Shown here: one piece after another, positions 17,340 through 25,023 of the stretch
Layout of the letters: the number at the start of each line of letters is the position of its first letter
Position numbering within the stretch: the first letter of the stretch is position 1
Assembly (NCBI GenBank): GCA_964534315.1
Contig: CAZHOV010000054.1
Span: 1-31,525, forward strand
Length of the DNA: 31,525 nt
DNA from: CAZHOV01 sp964534315
Lineage (GTDB): Bacteria > Bacteroidota > Bacteroidia > Chitinophagales > Saprospiraceae
Reading direction: 5' to 3'
Notes under the pieces: generated by a model
Database searches by the model: none
What the model was told of the DNA's origin: nothing
The model's input: only the letters and a program-made list of their open reading frames with translations
Translations under genes and position numbers: made by a program

Positions 17340-17381
17340 CATTTACTTTACTGATCACTATTTACCATTTACTGATCACTA
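17340..17381. repeat. Heptamer-register repeat in a 5' leader
   Basis: TTTACTGATCACTA occurs twice (17347-17360 and 17368-17381) with a TTTACCA unit between, so the period is 21 nt (3 x 7). The sequence divides into the heptamers CATTTAC, TTTACTG, ATCACTA, TTTACCA, TTTACTG and ATCACTA. It lies between the promoter at 17282 and the start codon at 17394. Confidence 0.8.
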
Positions 17382-17393
17382 AAATTTATACTC

Positions 17394-17987
17394 ATGACAC
17401 GCAAATTATTGTTAGTAGCACTTGCCATCACTGTATTTTTTTCCGGATGTGTGATCCGGGCAATACATCCTTTTTACACGAAAGACACGCTTGTATTCAA
17501 GTCAGAATTGAGTGGTGTTTGGTTTGATACTGATCTGGAAGATGAAAAACAAGGAAAGGAAGGTTCCTGGACGTTTAAACCCATCGAAGGAACATATTAT
17601 GAACTGCAGCTGATTCAAGACGAAAAACCCTGGACCTTCGATGCACATTTGTTTGAGGTTTCCGGACAATTGTTTATGAATATGTACCCCAATATTGAAA
17701 AAACGGAAGAATTTTACGAAGGGTTTTATCACCTCCAATTGCTTCCAACTCACAATGTAGCAAAAGTCATTTTGGAGAAAAATTCCCTTAAATTGCAATT
17801 TATTGATGGAGAAATTTTTGAAGATTTACTGGAAAATGAAAAACTGCGGATTAAACATGAAAAAAGAGAGGATGGTATTGTTTTAACTGCATCTTCTAAA
17901 GAACTTCAGGGTTTTCTTGCAAAGTATATGAACGAAGAAGAACTGTTTGACATAGAAGTTTTGCTTTCCTTAGTAAGAAAATTATAA
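17394..17987 (+). CDS. Lipoprotein of unknown function preceding a LytS/LytTR pair
   Basis: A 197-aa protein with a clear lipoprotein signal (MTRKLLLVALAITVFFSGC, lipobox FSGC, Cys19). The mature part (VIRAIHPFYTKDTLVFKSELSGVWFDTDLEDE..., GSWTFKPIEGTYYELQLI..., FYHLQLLPTHNVAKVILE) is beta-rich, and I do not recognise a named family. Its end lies 14 nt before the histidine kinase start, and both sit behind the promoter at 17282-17312. A role as accessory or sensor of the kinase is plausible but rests only on position. The ATG at 17394 is the only start giving an intact signal peptide. Confidence 0.75.
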   Translation: MTRKLLLVALAITVFFSGCVIRAIHPFYTKDTLVFKSELSGVWFDTDLEDEKQGKEGSWTFKPIEGTYYELQLIQDEKPWTFDAHLFEVSGQLFMNMYPNIEKTEEFYEGFYHLQLLPTHNVAKVILEKNSLKLQFIDGEIFEDLLENEKLRIKHEKREDGIVLTASSKELQGFLAKYMNEEELFDIEVLLSLVRKL

Positions 17988-18001
17988 GCACTTGGTAAAA
18001 A

Positions 18002-19063
18002 ATGTATAACTTGATAAAAAAAGTTGCCCAAAAGGCCTGGCTTCAACACTTGGCCTTTTGGACTATTTCATTCTATCTATTATTGCACAATTTTTCCCTT
18101 GACAGAGATCCCAAGGAAGTAGATTTCATATTTACCTTTCTTTTTCATGGAGGACTAGCCATTCCGGTTTATATCAACTTGAAATGGGCCGTCCCGCAAT
18201 TCCTGAAAACGCAACGATTTGGTGTCTTTTCAGTATTAATTATCGGATTGATCATTTTGGGAATCGGACTGAATGAACTGTTACTCAACCGAATTTCAAA
18301 TTTGCTCTTTCCTCAGTACTACTTTGTTTCCAATATGGATTATTTTAGCATGGCCCAATTTGTCGGAGGGTACCTTTTGGTATCCACTAGCCTTAAAATG
18401 TCCAGAGCATGGTTTTTTATCGCTGACCAGGAGAAAAAACTCCTCCAACTCAGAAAAGAAAAACTAGCGGCCGAACTACAATTGTTAAAAGGACAAATAC
18501 AGCCGCACTTCTTGTTCAATAGCCTCAATAATCTATATGGTTTAGCAGAAGAAAAAGATGAACGCGCCCCGGCCTATATCATCAAACTGGCCGATCTGCT
18601 GCGTTTTAACCTTTATCACGCTCAAAAAGAATATGTTCCTCTTGAAGAGGAGATAGAACAACTCCATAACCTGATCGACCTGCATGCCTTACGACTGGAT
18701 GATCAGGTAGAATTAAAAAAGGAAATAAACGGTGTTTGGGAAGGGAAATGGATCGCACCGCTTATCCTGATCAACTTTTTAGAAAATGCATTCAAGCACG
18801 GACCCAAAGGGAATCAATCCGGTTTTATTCATATCCACGCCAATACTAAGGGAAATCAGTTGTACTTTTGTATTTCCAATACGAAAGGAGCACAGCAAGC
18901 AAATATGAAGCTAGAAGAAGGCGGCATCGGATTGGCTAACGTAAAACAACGACTGGAGCAGTATTATCCAAACAAATATGATTTGACCATACATGATTTA
19001 ACCAATGAATATACTATCAATCTAAAACTTGAGCTCGATGAACATCCAATGCCTGATCGTTGA
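18002..19063 (+). CDS. LytS/YehU-type sensor histidine kinase
   Basis: A 353-aa membrane histidine kinase. Four hydrophobic segments fill residues 15-145 (AFWTISFYLLLHN, FTFLFHGGLAIPVYINL, FSVLIIGLIILGIGL, FSMAQFVGGYLLVSTSL). A short coiled linker leads to the His_kinase domain with QPHFLFNSLNNLYGL, the phospho-accepting His being residue 169. The ATPase domain has N-box LINFLENAFKHG and a G-box-like EEGGIGLANVKQRLEQYY. This single-domain arrangement is typical of LytTR-coupled kinases in Bacteroidota. The response regulator begins inside its last codons, so the two are cognate and translationally coupled. Confidence 0.93.
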   Translation: MYNLIKKVAQKAWLQHLAFWTISFYLLLHNFSLDRDPKEVDFIFTFLFHGGLAIPVYINLKWAVPQFLKTQRFGVFSVLIIGLIILGIGLNELLLNRISNLLFPQYYFVSNMDYFSMAQFVGGYLLVSTSLKMSRAWFFIADQEKKLLQLRKEKLAAELQLLKGQIQPHFLFNSLNNLYGLAEEKDERAPAYIIKLADLLRFNLYHAQKEYVPLEEEIEQLHNLIDLHALRLDDQVELKKEINGVWEGKWIAPLILINFLENAFKHGPKGNQSGFIHIHANTKGNQLYFCISNTKGAQQANMKLEEGGIGLANVKQRLEQYYPNKYDLTIHDLTNEYTINLKLELDEHPMPDR

Positions 19064-19718
19064 CGATGAGCCACTTGCCCGGAAAGTGCTCGAAAATCAC
19101 CTAAAACTGGTTCCTCAATTTCAATTGGTTGGTTCTTGTAAAGATGCTCTCGAAGCCAACCCCCTTTTGCTTGAGCATTCTATTGACCTGGTCTTTTTGG
19201 ACATCAATATGCCCGGACTATCAGGCATCGAGTGGCTGAGTTCTTTGCCCAACCCTCCCCAGGTTATTTTTACTACCGCCTACCCGGAGTATGCCGTTCA
19301 GGGATTTGAACTAGATGCAATTGACTACCTGGTTAAGCCCATTTCAAGGGAGCGTTTTCTAAAAGCCGCTAATAAATTTCTCCAGCGGTCCTTCTCGCCC
19401 AACAATCAGCAAACCCTGATCATCAAAGCTGATAAAAAATTATTTAAAATTCCCTACGAGGAAATTCTTTATTTGCAGGCATATGGAGACTATGTAAAAG
19501 TCACTACCCAAGAGAAAACCTATCTTACCAAAGAGAAGTTATCGGCTTTAGAAGTCCAACTAACCCACTCCGGTTTCCTGCGTATTCACCGTTCCCATAT
19601 CGTGTCCCTGAAAGCAATCGAATACCTGGAAGGGAATCACGTATCCATAAATGGGGTAAAGATACCAATCAGTAATAAATATAAGGAGGTACTATTAGAC
19701 CGCTTTGGCAGGGCTTAA
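19038..19718 (+). CDS. LytTR family DNA-binding response regulator
   Basis: A 226-aa protein. The ATG at 19038 gives MNIQCLIVDDEPLARKVL and overlaps the kinase gene by 26 nt; the TTG at 19029 is less likely. The receiver domain has acidic residues Asp9/Asp10, phospho-acceptor Asp55 (VFLDINMPG), conserved Thr (IFTTAYPEYA) and Lys (DYLVKPISRERF). The C-terminal LytTR domain (about 125-226: KADKKLFKIPYEEILYLQAYGDYVKV..., LRIHRSHIVSLKAIEYLEG, IPISNKYKEVLLDRF) binds direct repeats in target promoters. The domain is complete. Target genes cannot be read from the window. Confidence 0.95.
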   Translation: MNIQCLIVDDEPLARKVLENHLKLVPQFQLVGSCKDALEANPLLLEHSIDLVFLDINMPGLSGIEWLSSLPNPPQVIFTTAYPEYAVQGFELDAIDYLVKPISRERFLKAANKFLQRSFSPNNQQTLIIKADKKLFKIPYEEILYLQAYGDYVKVTTQEKTYLTKEKLSALEVQLTHSGFLRIHRSHIVSLKAIEYLEGNHVSINGVKIPISNKYKEVLLDRFGRA

Positions 19719-19736
19719 AATTCCCGATTCTTTAGT

Positions 19737-19744
19737 TATATTTG
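19737..19744 (+). promoter_or_regulatory. Putative -7 box TATATTTG for lpdA
   Basis: TATATTTG matches TAnnTTTG and is 66 nt before the lpdA start. The -33 position holds only CTTA at 19 nt spacing, so the upstream box is weak. The same TATATTTGCC string precedes mscS. Confidence 0.45.
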
Positions 19745-19810
19745 CCCCGATGGTAAACGATTATTGCCGATTTGCTATTCACCTATTAGATAATTTAAAA
19801 TAGATAATAA

Positions 19811-21211
19811 ATGGATAAATTTGATTTAATCGTAATTGGTAGTGGTCCTGGCGGTTATGTTGCTGCGATCCGTGCCTCACAACTTGGAATGAAAGTAGCT
19901 GTTGTTGAAAAGGAATCCCTTGGTGGTATCTGTCTCAATTGGGGATGCATACCAACAAAAGCACTATTGAAGAGTGCACAGGTATTTGATTATATTCAAC
20001 ATGCCAATGACTACGGAATTGATGTTAAAGATGCTAAACCCAACTTCGATGGGATGATTAAGAGAAGCCGGGGAGTTGCAGACGGGATGAGTAAAGGAAT
20101 CAACTTCTTATTCAGAAAAAATAAGATCACTACCTTAGATGGCCATGGAAAATTGGTGAGAGGAAAGAAAGTAGAAGTAACTGATGATAAAGGAAAATCA
20201 AAGACTTATAGTGCCGATCATATTATCATTGCGACAGGAGCCAGAGCTAAAGAGTTACCTAATCTGCCCATAGATGGTGAAAAGATCATCGAATACCGGA
20301 AAGCCATGACGCTTGAAAAACAACCCAAAAGAATGGTAGTGGTTGGAGCGGGAGCTATTGGTACCGAATTTGCCTATTTCTACAACTCTATTGGTACTGA
20401 AGTAACCATCGTTGAATTTTTAGAGCAGGGGCTAGTCCCAAGGGAAGACCCCGATGTTTCTAAGGAATTGGGTAAAATATTCAAACGCCAGGGCATAAAA
20501 GTGATGGGAAATACTTCTGTAGAATCAGTAGATACCAGCAAAAAAGAACTAAAGGTTAAAATAAAGAACCGAAAGACGGAAAAAGAAGAGGTAATTACTT
20601 GCGATATCGTTCTTTCCGCTGCCGGTGTTTCACCAAATACTGAAAATATCGGACTAGAGGAACTCGGTATCGAAACTGACCGGGGTATGATCAAGGTGGA
20701 TGAATTTTACAATACCAATGTATCAGGTATTTATGCAATTGGAGATATCGTAACTGGCCCGGCCCTCGCCCACGTTGCCAGTGCGGAAGGGATCGTTTGC
20801 GTCGAAAAGATCGCCGGCCACCATCCTCAGCCTATTGATTACAATAATATACCTTCTTGCACTTATTGCAACCCTGAAGTTGCCTCAGTAGGCTACACCG
20901 AACAAGCAGCGAAAGATGCAGGGCATGACATTAAAGTAGGTAAATTCCCATTTACGGCCTCTGGTAAAGCTAAAGCTGCAGGCCACAGTAGTGGATTCGT
21001 AAAGGTTATTTTTGACGCCAAATACGGAGAATGGCTCGGCGCCCACATGGTTGGCTCCAACGTCACAGAAATGATCGCCGAAGTCGTTACCGCCCGTAAA
21101 CTGGAAACAACCGGCCACGAGATCATCAAATCGGTCCACCCGCACCCAACAATGAGCGAAGCCGTCATGGAAGCTGCCGCCGCTGCCTATGATGAAGTGA
21201 TACATCTTTAA
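19811..21211 (+). CDS. lpdA: Dihydrolipoyl dehydrogenase (E3)
   Basis: A 466-aa flavoprotein disulfide reductase. The FAD-binding GxGxxG is GSGPGG (10-15). The redox-active disulfide motif GGICLNWGCIP (Cys41/Cys46) is the classical lipoamide dehydrogenase signature. The NAD-binding motif is VVVGAGAIGTEFA (about 176-188), the second FAD segment is GIYAIGDI, and the C-terminal catalytic His-Glu region is SVHPHPTMSEAVME. It reoxidises dihydrolipoamide in the pyruvate, 2-oxoglutarate, branched-chain or glycine cleavage complexes, using NAD+. No E1/E2 or gcv genes are adjacent, so it probably serves several complexes. Length is normal. Confidence 0.97.
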   Translation: MDKFDLIVIGSGPGGYVAAIRASQLGMKVAVVEKESLGGICLNWGCIPTKALLKSAQVFDYIQHANDYGIDVKDAKPNFDGMIKRSRGVADGMSKGINFLFRKNKITTLDGHGKLVRGKKVEVTDDKGKSKTYSADHIIIATGARAKELPNLPIDGEKIIEYRKAMTLEKQPKRMVVVGAGAIGTEFAYFYNSIGTEVTIVEFLEQGLVPREDPDVSKELGKIFKRQGIKVMGNTSVESVDTSKKELKVKIKNRKTEKEEVITCDIVLSAAGVSPNTENIGLEELGIETDRGMIKVDEFYNTNVSGIYAIGDIVTGPALAHVASAEGIVCVEKIAGHHPQPIDYNNIPSCTYCNPEVASVGYTEQAAKDAGHDIKVGKFPFTASGKAKAAGHSSGFVKVIFDAKYGEWLGAHMVGSNVTEMIAEVVTARKLETTGHEIIKSVHPHPTMSEAVMEAAAAAYDEVIHL

Positions 21212-21214
21212 GAT

Positions 21215-21312
21215 AATGTACAATATACAATGAATAATGAATAATGAATAATGAGTAATTAGGAATTACATTATTCTTAATTATTCATTATTCATTACTC
21301 ATTGCTCAATAC
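21215..21312. repeat. Fourteen in-register heptamers forming an inverted array; likely bidirectional terminator
   Basis: The 98 bp divide into fourteen 7-nt units in one register. The left half is AATGTAC, AATATAC, AATGAAT (x3), AATGAGT, AATTAGG and AATTACA. The right half is TTATTCT, TAATTAT, TCATTAT, TCATTAC, TCATTGC and TCAATAC. The two halves are inverted, giving an imperfect stem of about 26 bp (about 21236-21261 with 21278-21303). It starts 4 nt after the lpdA stop and includes the stop codon of the convergent LanB gene (21306-21308). A transcript from either side would form a long hairpin. Confidence 0.85.
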
Positions 21313-23837
21313 TCCCCCCTCCACTCAACCCCTAATTCCAAAACATGCTGCGCCGCTCCTACCCTCATCAACTGATCCGGAGCAGGAAGCATTTCTTCTA
21401 TCCATAAACCCTCTTTAGCTTTTTTTAGTAATTTAGAAAATAGCCTAATTTGTATGGGACTGTGAAAGCTGATCATCTGAGGTTTGTATACGTCTTGACG
21501 AACTAAATGATCTCTAATCCTTTTTGTACGTTCAGCTTCAATTTTAATAAAAATATAGTCAGGCAAGTTGTGTGCTCTCTTCCACTTTTGAATGAACTGA
21601 AAATACTGAAAATCAGTTTGCCCTTTCGCTTTTTGGGGAAGAGCGTTATTTTCCAAAAACCAAGCCTTGCGAGCGACTACCACCTTTTCTTCGAAATACA
21701 GTCGCGGATAAACAAAAATTCCTTCACTTTTGGGCTTTTCGTATGCAGCTTGCAGATGAGTCCTCATTGGTGCCGTTGAAGGAGGATAATCATTAAATAC
21801 CGAAAGCAACTGAAAAAGAGCAGACCTCGAATCCAAGGTTTCTAGCCCCAAATTAAAGGGCAGCACCTTTTGCCCGTTCTCCCGGTGATTCAATGCCAAC
21901 TCCTGCCCTATCGCTGAAACCATTAGTTCCTCCACTCCAATTTTGTCCGGTTCTTCTCTATAAAGACATCCCGGACTGACCAGGTCTGCAGGAACCAGCC
22001 AGGGGTGTATATTGGCATTAAAGGGAGAAGCATCTAATTGCTCCGCCCAGATTTGATCACCAGCCGCTTCCTTATTATAGTCCCGTAATTGCTCTAATAC
22101 CTCCTTTGGAAATAAAGGAAGAAACCGGGCCATTAACCGTCCATGACCAATGGAAAAGGCATTCAATACAATATAAAACTGTCCTTTCTCCCGAAAGGGT
22201 TGAAAGAGCGCTGCTCTACCCATAGAATCAACGTTCTTGCCCATCGGCTTTTTAGGAGATAAATAAACGGCATTATCTTTCCGTATGTCAAAGAGATTAT
22301 CCCATGCCTCCTCTTTAAGCTCGGGGCGCCAAAGTTCACTGATGGGAAAATTTGATTTAATCAAGTCTTCATAAAACTCTAATAAAGGAACTTCCTGCTT
22401 CTCACATCCCTGGAAAAATTGGAATAACCTGTCCTTAACCGGAAAAGAAAGATTGCTTTCCCATATGTTCCATAAGTTGTTGAGTGAGGAACAAACAGCT
22501 TCGATTTCATGCTTAGCAATAGTAAGGTCTTTTTTGACAGCCACATCTGCAAACCACATCTCCTCCGGACGAATTTTCACGATGTCGGGAGTAAACTGCT
22601 TAAATACAGAGGCTTGTTCTGCCTCAATCTGACCAACTTTGATGTTTTCCGCTAACCTTTCCATTAAGGTATTAAAGTATTGGTGTATTCTTTTTTGCCT
22701 ATTTTGAGGGGCTCTAGTAAGGTTTTCCCTGCCTTCACTTAAAGCGTGAAAAAACGACTTGATCTCTAATAAAAGTTGATCCTTCAAGGAAATATTAATC
22801 AAAAAATGCGACCAATCTAACCCCCTGTTTTTAACGGGTAGTTTCCATACCAGCAGCCCCAGATCAACCAGTTTCATGACATAAGCTTCCAAAGAAGCCT
22901 TATCAGTTTGGACATTATCCAACAGCATTTTGACCAGTGTTTCAAAAGTAATATTCGTCTCCGCTAGTTGATGATGGATGAAATCAATGAGTAAATCGAC
23001 TTCAAAATATTGGAAAGATTCAATGTTTCTGGAATTGATGAGTACTTTAAAATGATCTTTTTCCCTTGTTAAGGTAGGGTTTAGCCCCAGTTCAACCTTT
23101 CGGTAAAAAGGAGGATAATGGAGTAACCACTCGGTCAAAATGGTAAAAATCAGATTGTTTGGGGCTACGTGCCGCACAGGAGAGGCTGTTATCATACTTT
23201 CTCCATTGGTTTTGATCAATCCGACTGGTGCAAATAGATGAAAAGGGGTTGTTTTAGCCCCCATGCGGCAAAGGTATTCGGTTAATTTTAAACCTGTTTG
23301 CACTTTTTTCTTGTTGACAGGCAATCCTGGGTCGCTATACTTGTTTAATTGATTTAGAAATGAATGGGAAGAGAATGCAAAAGCTTCTTTGACTGTAGCC
23401 GTATCGGCTAAGTTAAAGAGCATTTGTAATTGATCTTCAATCACCTTTTTAAACGCCGCTTCCTGTTGCTGCTCTTGGTCCCGATATTTTTGGCGTTTTT
23501 GCTGGAATAACTCTAACGATTGGAGTAATTCATGAGGAAAATGTTCTTTTTCATCTTGTCGTTCTTGAATGTTCTTCAAACGAAAGGTCCGGTTATTAAA
23601 AATCTCGGTACGAATATTAGCGATTAAGCGTTTTAATTGGTAATCAGAAGTGGTGCTCACAAAAGTAGTGAGTTGATCAAGTAATGTTATCCTCTCTCGT
23701 TCTACATCTTTTTGGGATTCCAGATGTTGAAAAAAAGGATGATTAATAGAAAGGTCGATTTTTTGCAACAAATTGAAGGGCATTCCTCCTATCCGCTGTA
23801 AAATAAAAGGAAATAAGTTTATCTTATTTTTCGACAT
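21306..23837 (-). CDS. LanB-type (lantibiotic dehydratase N-terminal) protein lacking the elimination domain
   Basis: An 843-aa protein from the ATG at 23837 (MSKNKINLFPF; a TTG at 23861 would add 8 residues). The N-terminal region (FILQRIGGMPFN..., LKRLIANIRTEIFNNR), then FNLADTATVKEAFAFSSHSF and LCRMGAKTTPFHLFAPVGLI (about 190-208), and the C-terminal HNLPDYIFIKIEAE...KPQMISFHSPIQIRLFSKLL...IEEMLPAP...HVLELGVEW, are those of the Lant_dehydr_N glutamylation domain. The protein stops at the end of that domain, so the SpaB_C elimination domain is absent. The expected R-x3-R-x-T-P is R-x3-K-T-T-P and the following PFG is PFH. Such proteins are either half of a split dehydratase or peptide aminoacyl-tRNA ligases. 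No partner, precursor or exporter gene is visible nearby. Confidence 0.85.
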   Translation of the reverse strand: MSKNKINLFPFILQRIGGMPFNLLQKIDLSINHPFFQHLESQKDVERERITLLDQLTTFVSTTSDYQLKRLIANIRTEIFNNRTFRLKNIQERQDEKEHFPHELLQSLELFQQKRQKYRDQEQQQEAAFKKVIEDQLQMLFNLADTATVKEAFAFSSHSFLNQLNKYSDPGLPVNKKKVQTGLKLTEYLCRMGAKTTPFHLFAPVGLIKTNGESMITASPVRHVAPNNLIFTILTEWLLHYPPFYRKVELGLNPTLTREKDHFKVLINSRNIESFQYFEVDLLIDFIHHQLAETNITFETLVKMLLDNVQTDKASLEAYVMKLVDLGLLVWKLPVKNRGLDWSHFLINISLKDQLLLEIKSFFHALSEGRENLTRAPQNRQKRIHQYFNTLMERLAENIKVGQIEAEQASVFKQFTPDIVKIRPEEMWFADVAVKKDLTIAKHEIEAVCSSLNNLWNIWESNLSFPVKDRLFQFFQGCEKQEVPLLEFYEDLIKSNFPISELWRPELKEEAWDNLFDIRKDNAVYLSPKKPMGKNVDSMGRAALFQPFREKGQFYIVLNAFSIGHGRLMARFLPLFPKEVLEQLRDYNKEAAGDQIWAEQLDASPFNANIHPWLVPADLVSPGCLYREEPDKIGVEELMVSAIGQELALNHRENGQKVLPFNLGLETLDSRSALFQLLSVFNDYPPSTAPMRTHLQAAYEKPKSEGIFVYPRLYFEEKVVVARKAWFLENNALPQKAKGQTDFQYFQFIQKWKRAHNLPDYIFIKIEAERTKRIRDHLVRQDVYKPQMISFHSPIQIRLFSKLLKKAKEGLWIEEMLPAPDQLMRVGAAQHVLELGVEWRGEY

Positions 23838-23870
23838 ATAAAGTTTTATTACTTTTACCAAAATAAAGGG

Positions 23871-23926
23871 AAAATTGGAAAATTGGAAAATTGGAAAATT
23901 GGAAATGAAGAAAATAGGAAAATAGG
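23871..23926. repeat. Octamer tandem repeat AAAATTGG / AAAATAGG
   Basis: Four exact AAAATTGG units (23871-23902) are followed, after a short AAATGAAG spacer, by two AAAATAGG units (23911-23926). The array sits directly upstream of the LanB-type gene (minus strand, start 23837), where its promoter would be expected. Confidence 0.9.
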
Positions 23927-23940
23927 AATGAGCATAATTC

Positions 23941-24072
23941 GGGAAATCCCCTAAAAGGCTGAAAGCCTTTGATTTGTATAGCTCCGTATTTCATTACAGC
24001 TTTTGCCGGTGCAAAAGCTGTAATGAAATACGGGGTTAGTTAAGACATTCATTTCAGACCCCTGAAGGGGGT
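23941..24072. repeat. Cluster of four palindromes including a perfect 23-bp hairpin
   Basis: Inverted repeats follow one another: GGGA/TCCC (23941-23950), AAAGGCT/AGCCTTT (23954-23970), a perfect 23-bp stem with a CGGT loop (23984-24006 with 24011-24033), and ACCCCT/AGGGGGT (24058-24072). They occupy the divergent spacer between LanB (-) and DUF58 (+). The layout resembles REP/BIME-type intergenic palindromes. No gene is present, and the DUF58 promoter is not evident. Confidence 0.85.
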
Positions 24073-24093
24073 TCAATAAATAATTCATTTGAT

Positions 24094-25023
24094 ATGCATT
24101 CATTAGACTCTATTGAGGTACGGGATTTAGGAAATTTAGAACTTTTGGCCAGACAGGTGGTGGAAGGTTTCATTATTGGTCTACACAAGAGCCCGTTTCA
24201 TGGTTTTTCGGTGGAGTTTGCGGAACATCGTTTGTATAATCAGGGAGAATCGACCAAAAATATTGATTGGAAGGTATATGCCCGGACAGATAAAATGTTC
24301 GTCAAACGATTTGAGGAGGAAACCAATTTAAGATGCCAAATCGTGGTAGATGCTTCTTCTTCCATGTACTTCCCGGAAACACCCAAAAATAAAAAAGCCA
24401 ACTTAAACAAGCTACAATTTTCTTCCCTCGCAGCCGCTTCTTTAATGAATCTGTTGAAGCGCCAGCGCGATGCGTTCGGACTAAGTATTTTTGATAGCGA
24501 GGTACGGACCCATACTCAATGTAAGTCAAGCACTTCTCACTATAGACTAATGCTCAATCACTTGACTCAACTCATTGATCATCCGGAGCGGAACAAGACG
24601 ACTGCTGCAGCAAATGCCCTTCACCAGATTGCAGAAAGTATTCACCGAAGATCAATGGTTATAATTTTTAGCGACATGTTTGAGCAGATCGATGAAGTTG
24701 ATCAGCTCTTTGGTGCACTTCAGCATTTGAAGCACAACAAACACGAAGTAGTACTATTTCATGTTGTCGATAAAGCCAAAGAAATAGATTTCGATTTTGA
24801 CAACAGGCCATATTTATTCGTAGATATTGAAACCGGAGAACAGGTTCGTTTGCAATCGAATCAGGTAAAAGATTATTACGTCAAGCAGATGCACAGTTTC
24901 AAAGAACAACTTAAACTTAAATGCCTGCAGTATCGTATTGACTTTGTTGAAGCTGATATTCAGGAAGGTTTCCGACCGATTCTACAGGCATATCTCGTAA
25001 GAAGAAGCAAAATGAGTACCTAA
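24094..25023 (+). CDS. DUF58 domain protein (von Willebrand A-like)
   Basis: A 309-aa soluble protein with the DUF58 pattern: LELLARQVVEGFIIGLHKSPFHGFS, FAEHRLYNQGESTKNIDWKVYARTDKMFVKRFEEE, then a von Willebrand A-like metal site DASSSM (86-91, DxSxS complete), a helical LAAASLMNLLKRQRDAFGLSIF and later IIFSDMFEQ. DUF58 proteins usually accompany MoxR AAA+ ATPases and Bat-type proteins in complexes linked to protein maturation or stress. No moxR or bat gene is in the window, so the protein is separated from its usual partners. The stop codon is immediately followed by the ATG of the PPK2 gene. Confidence 0.88.
   Translation: MHSLDSIEVRDLGNLELLARQVVEGFIIGLHKSPFHGFSVEFAEHRLYNQGESTKNIDWKVYARTDKMFVKRFEEETNLRCQIVVDASSSMYFPETPKNKKANLNKLQFSSLAAASLMNLLKRQRDAFGLSIFDSEVRTHTQCKSSTSHYRLMLNHLTQLIDHPERNKTTAAANALHQIAESIHRRSMVIIFSDMFEQIDEVDQLFGALQHLKHNKHEVVLFHVVDKAKEIDFDFDNRPYLFVDIETGEQVRLQSNQVKDYYVKQMHSFKEQLKLKCLQYRIDFVEADIQEGFRPILQAYLVRRSKMST

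Noticed and set aside
23951..24052. A 33-codon minus-strand frame (starting MNVLTNPVFHYSF) upstream of the LanB-type gene, considered as a RiPP precursor
   Set aside because: It is read through the perfect 23-bp palindrome and the neighbouring stem-loop, has no leader-peptide pattern, and its Cys/Ser/Thr content is a consequence of the palindrome. Kept only as something to test if no other precursor is found.
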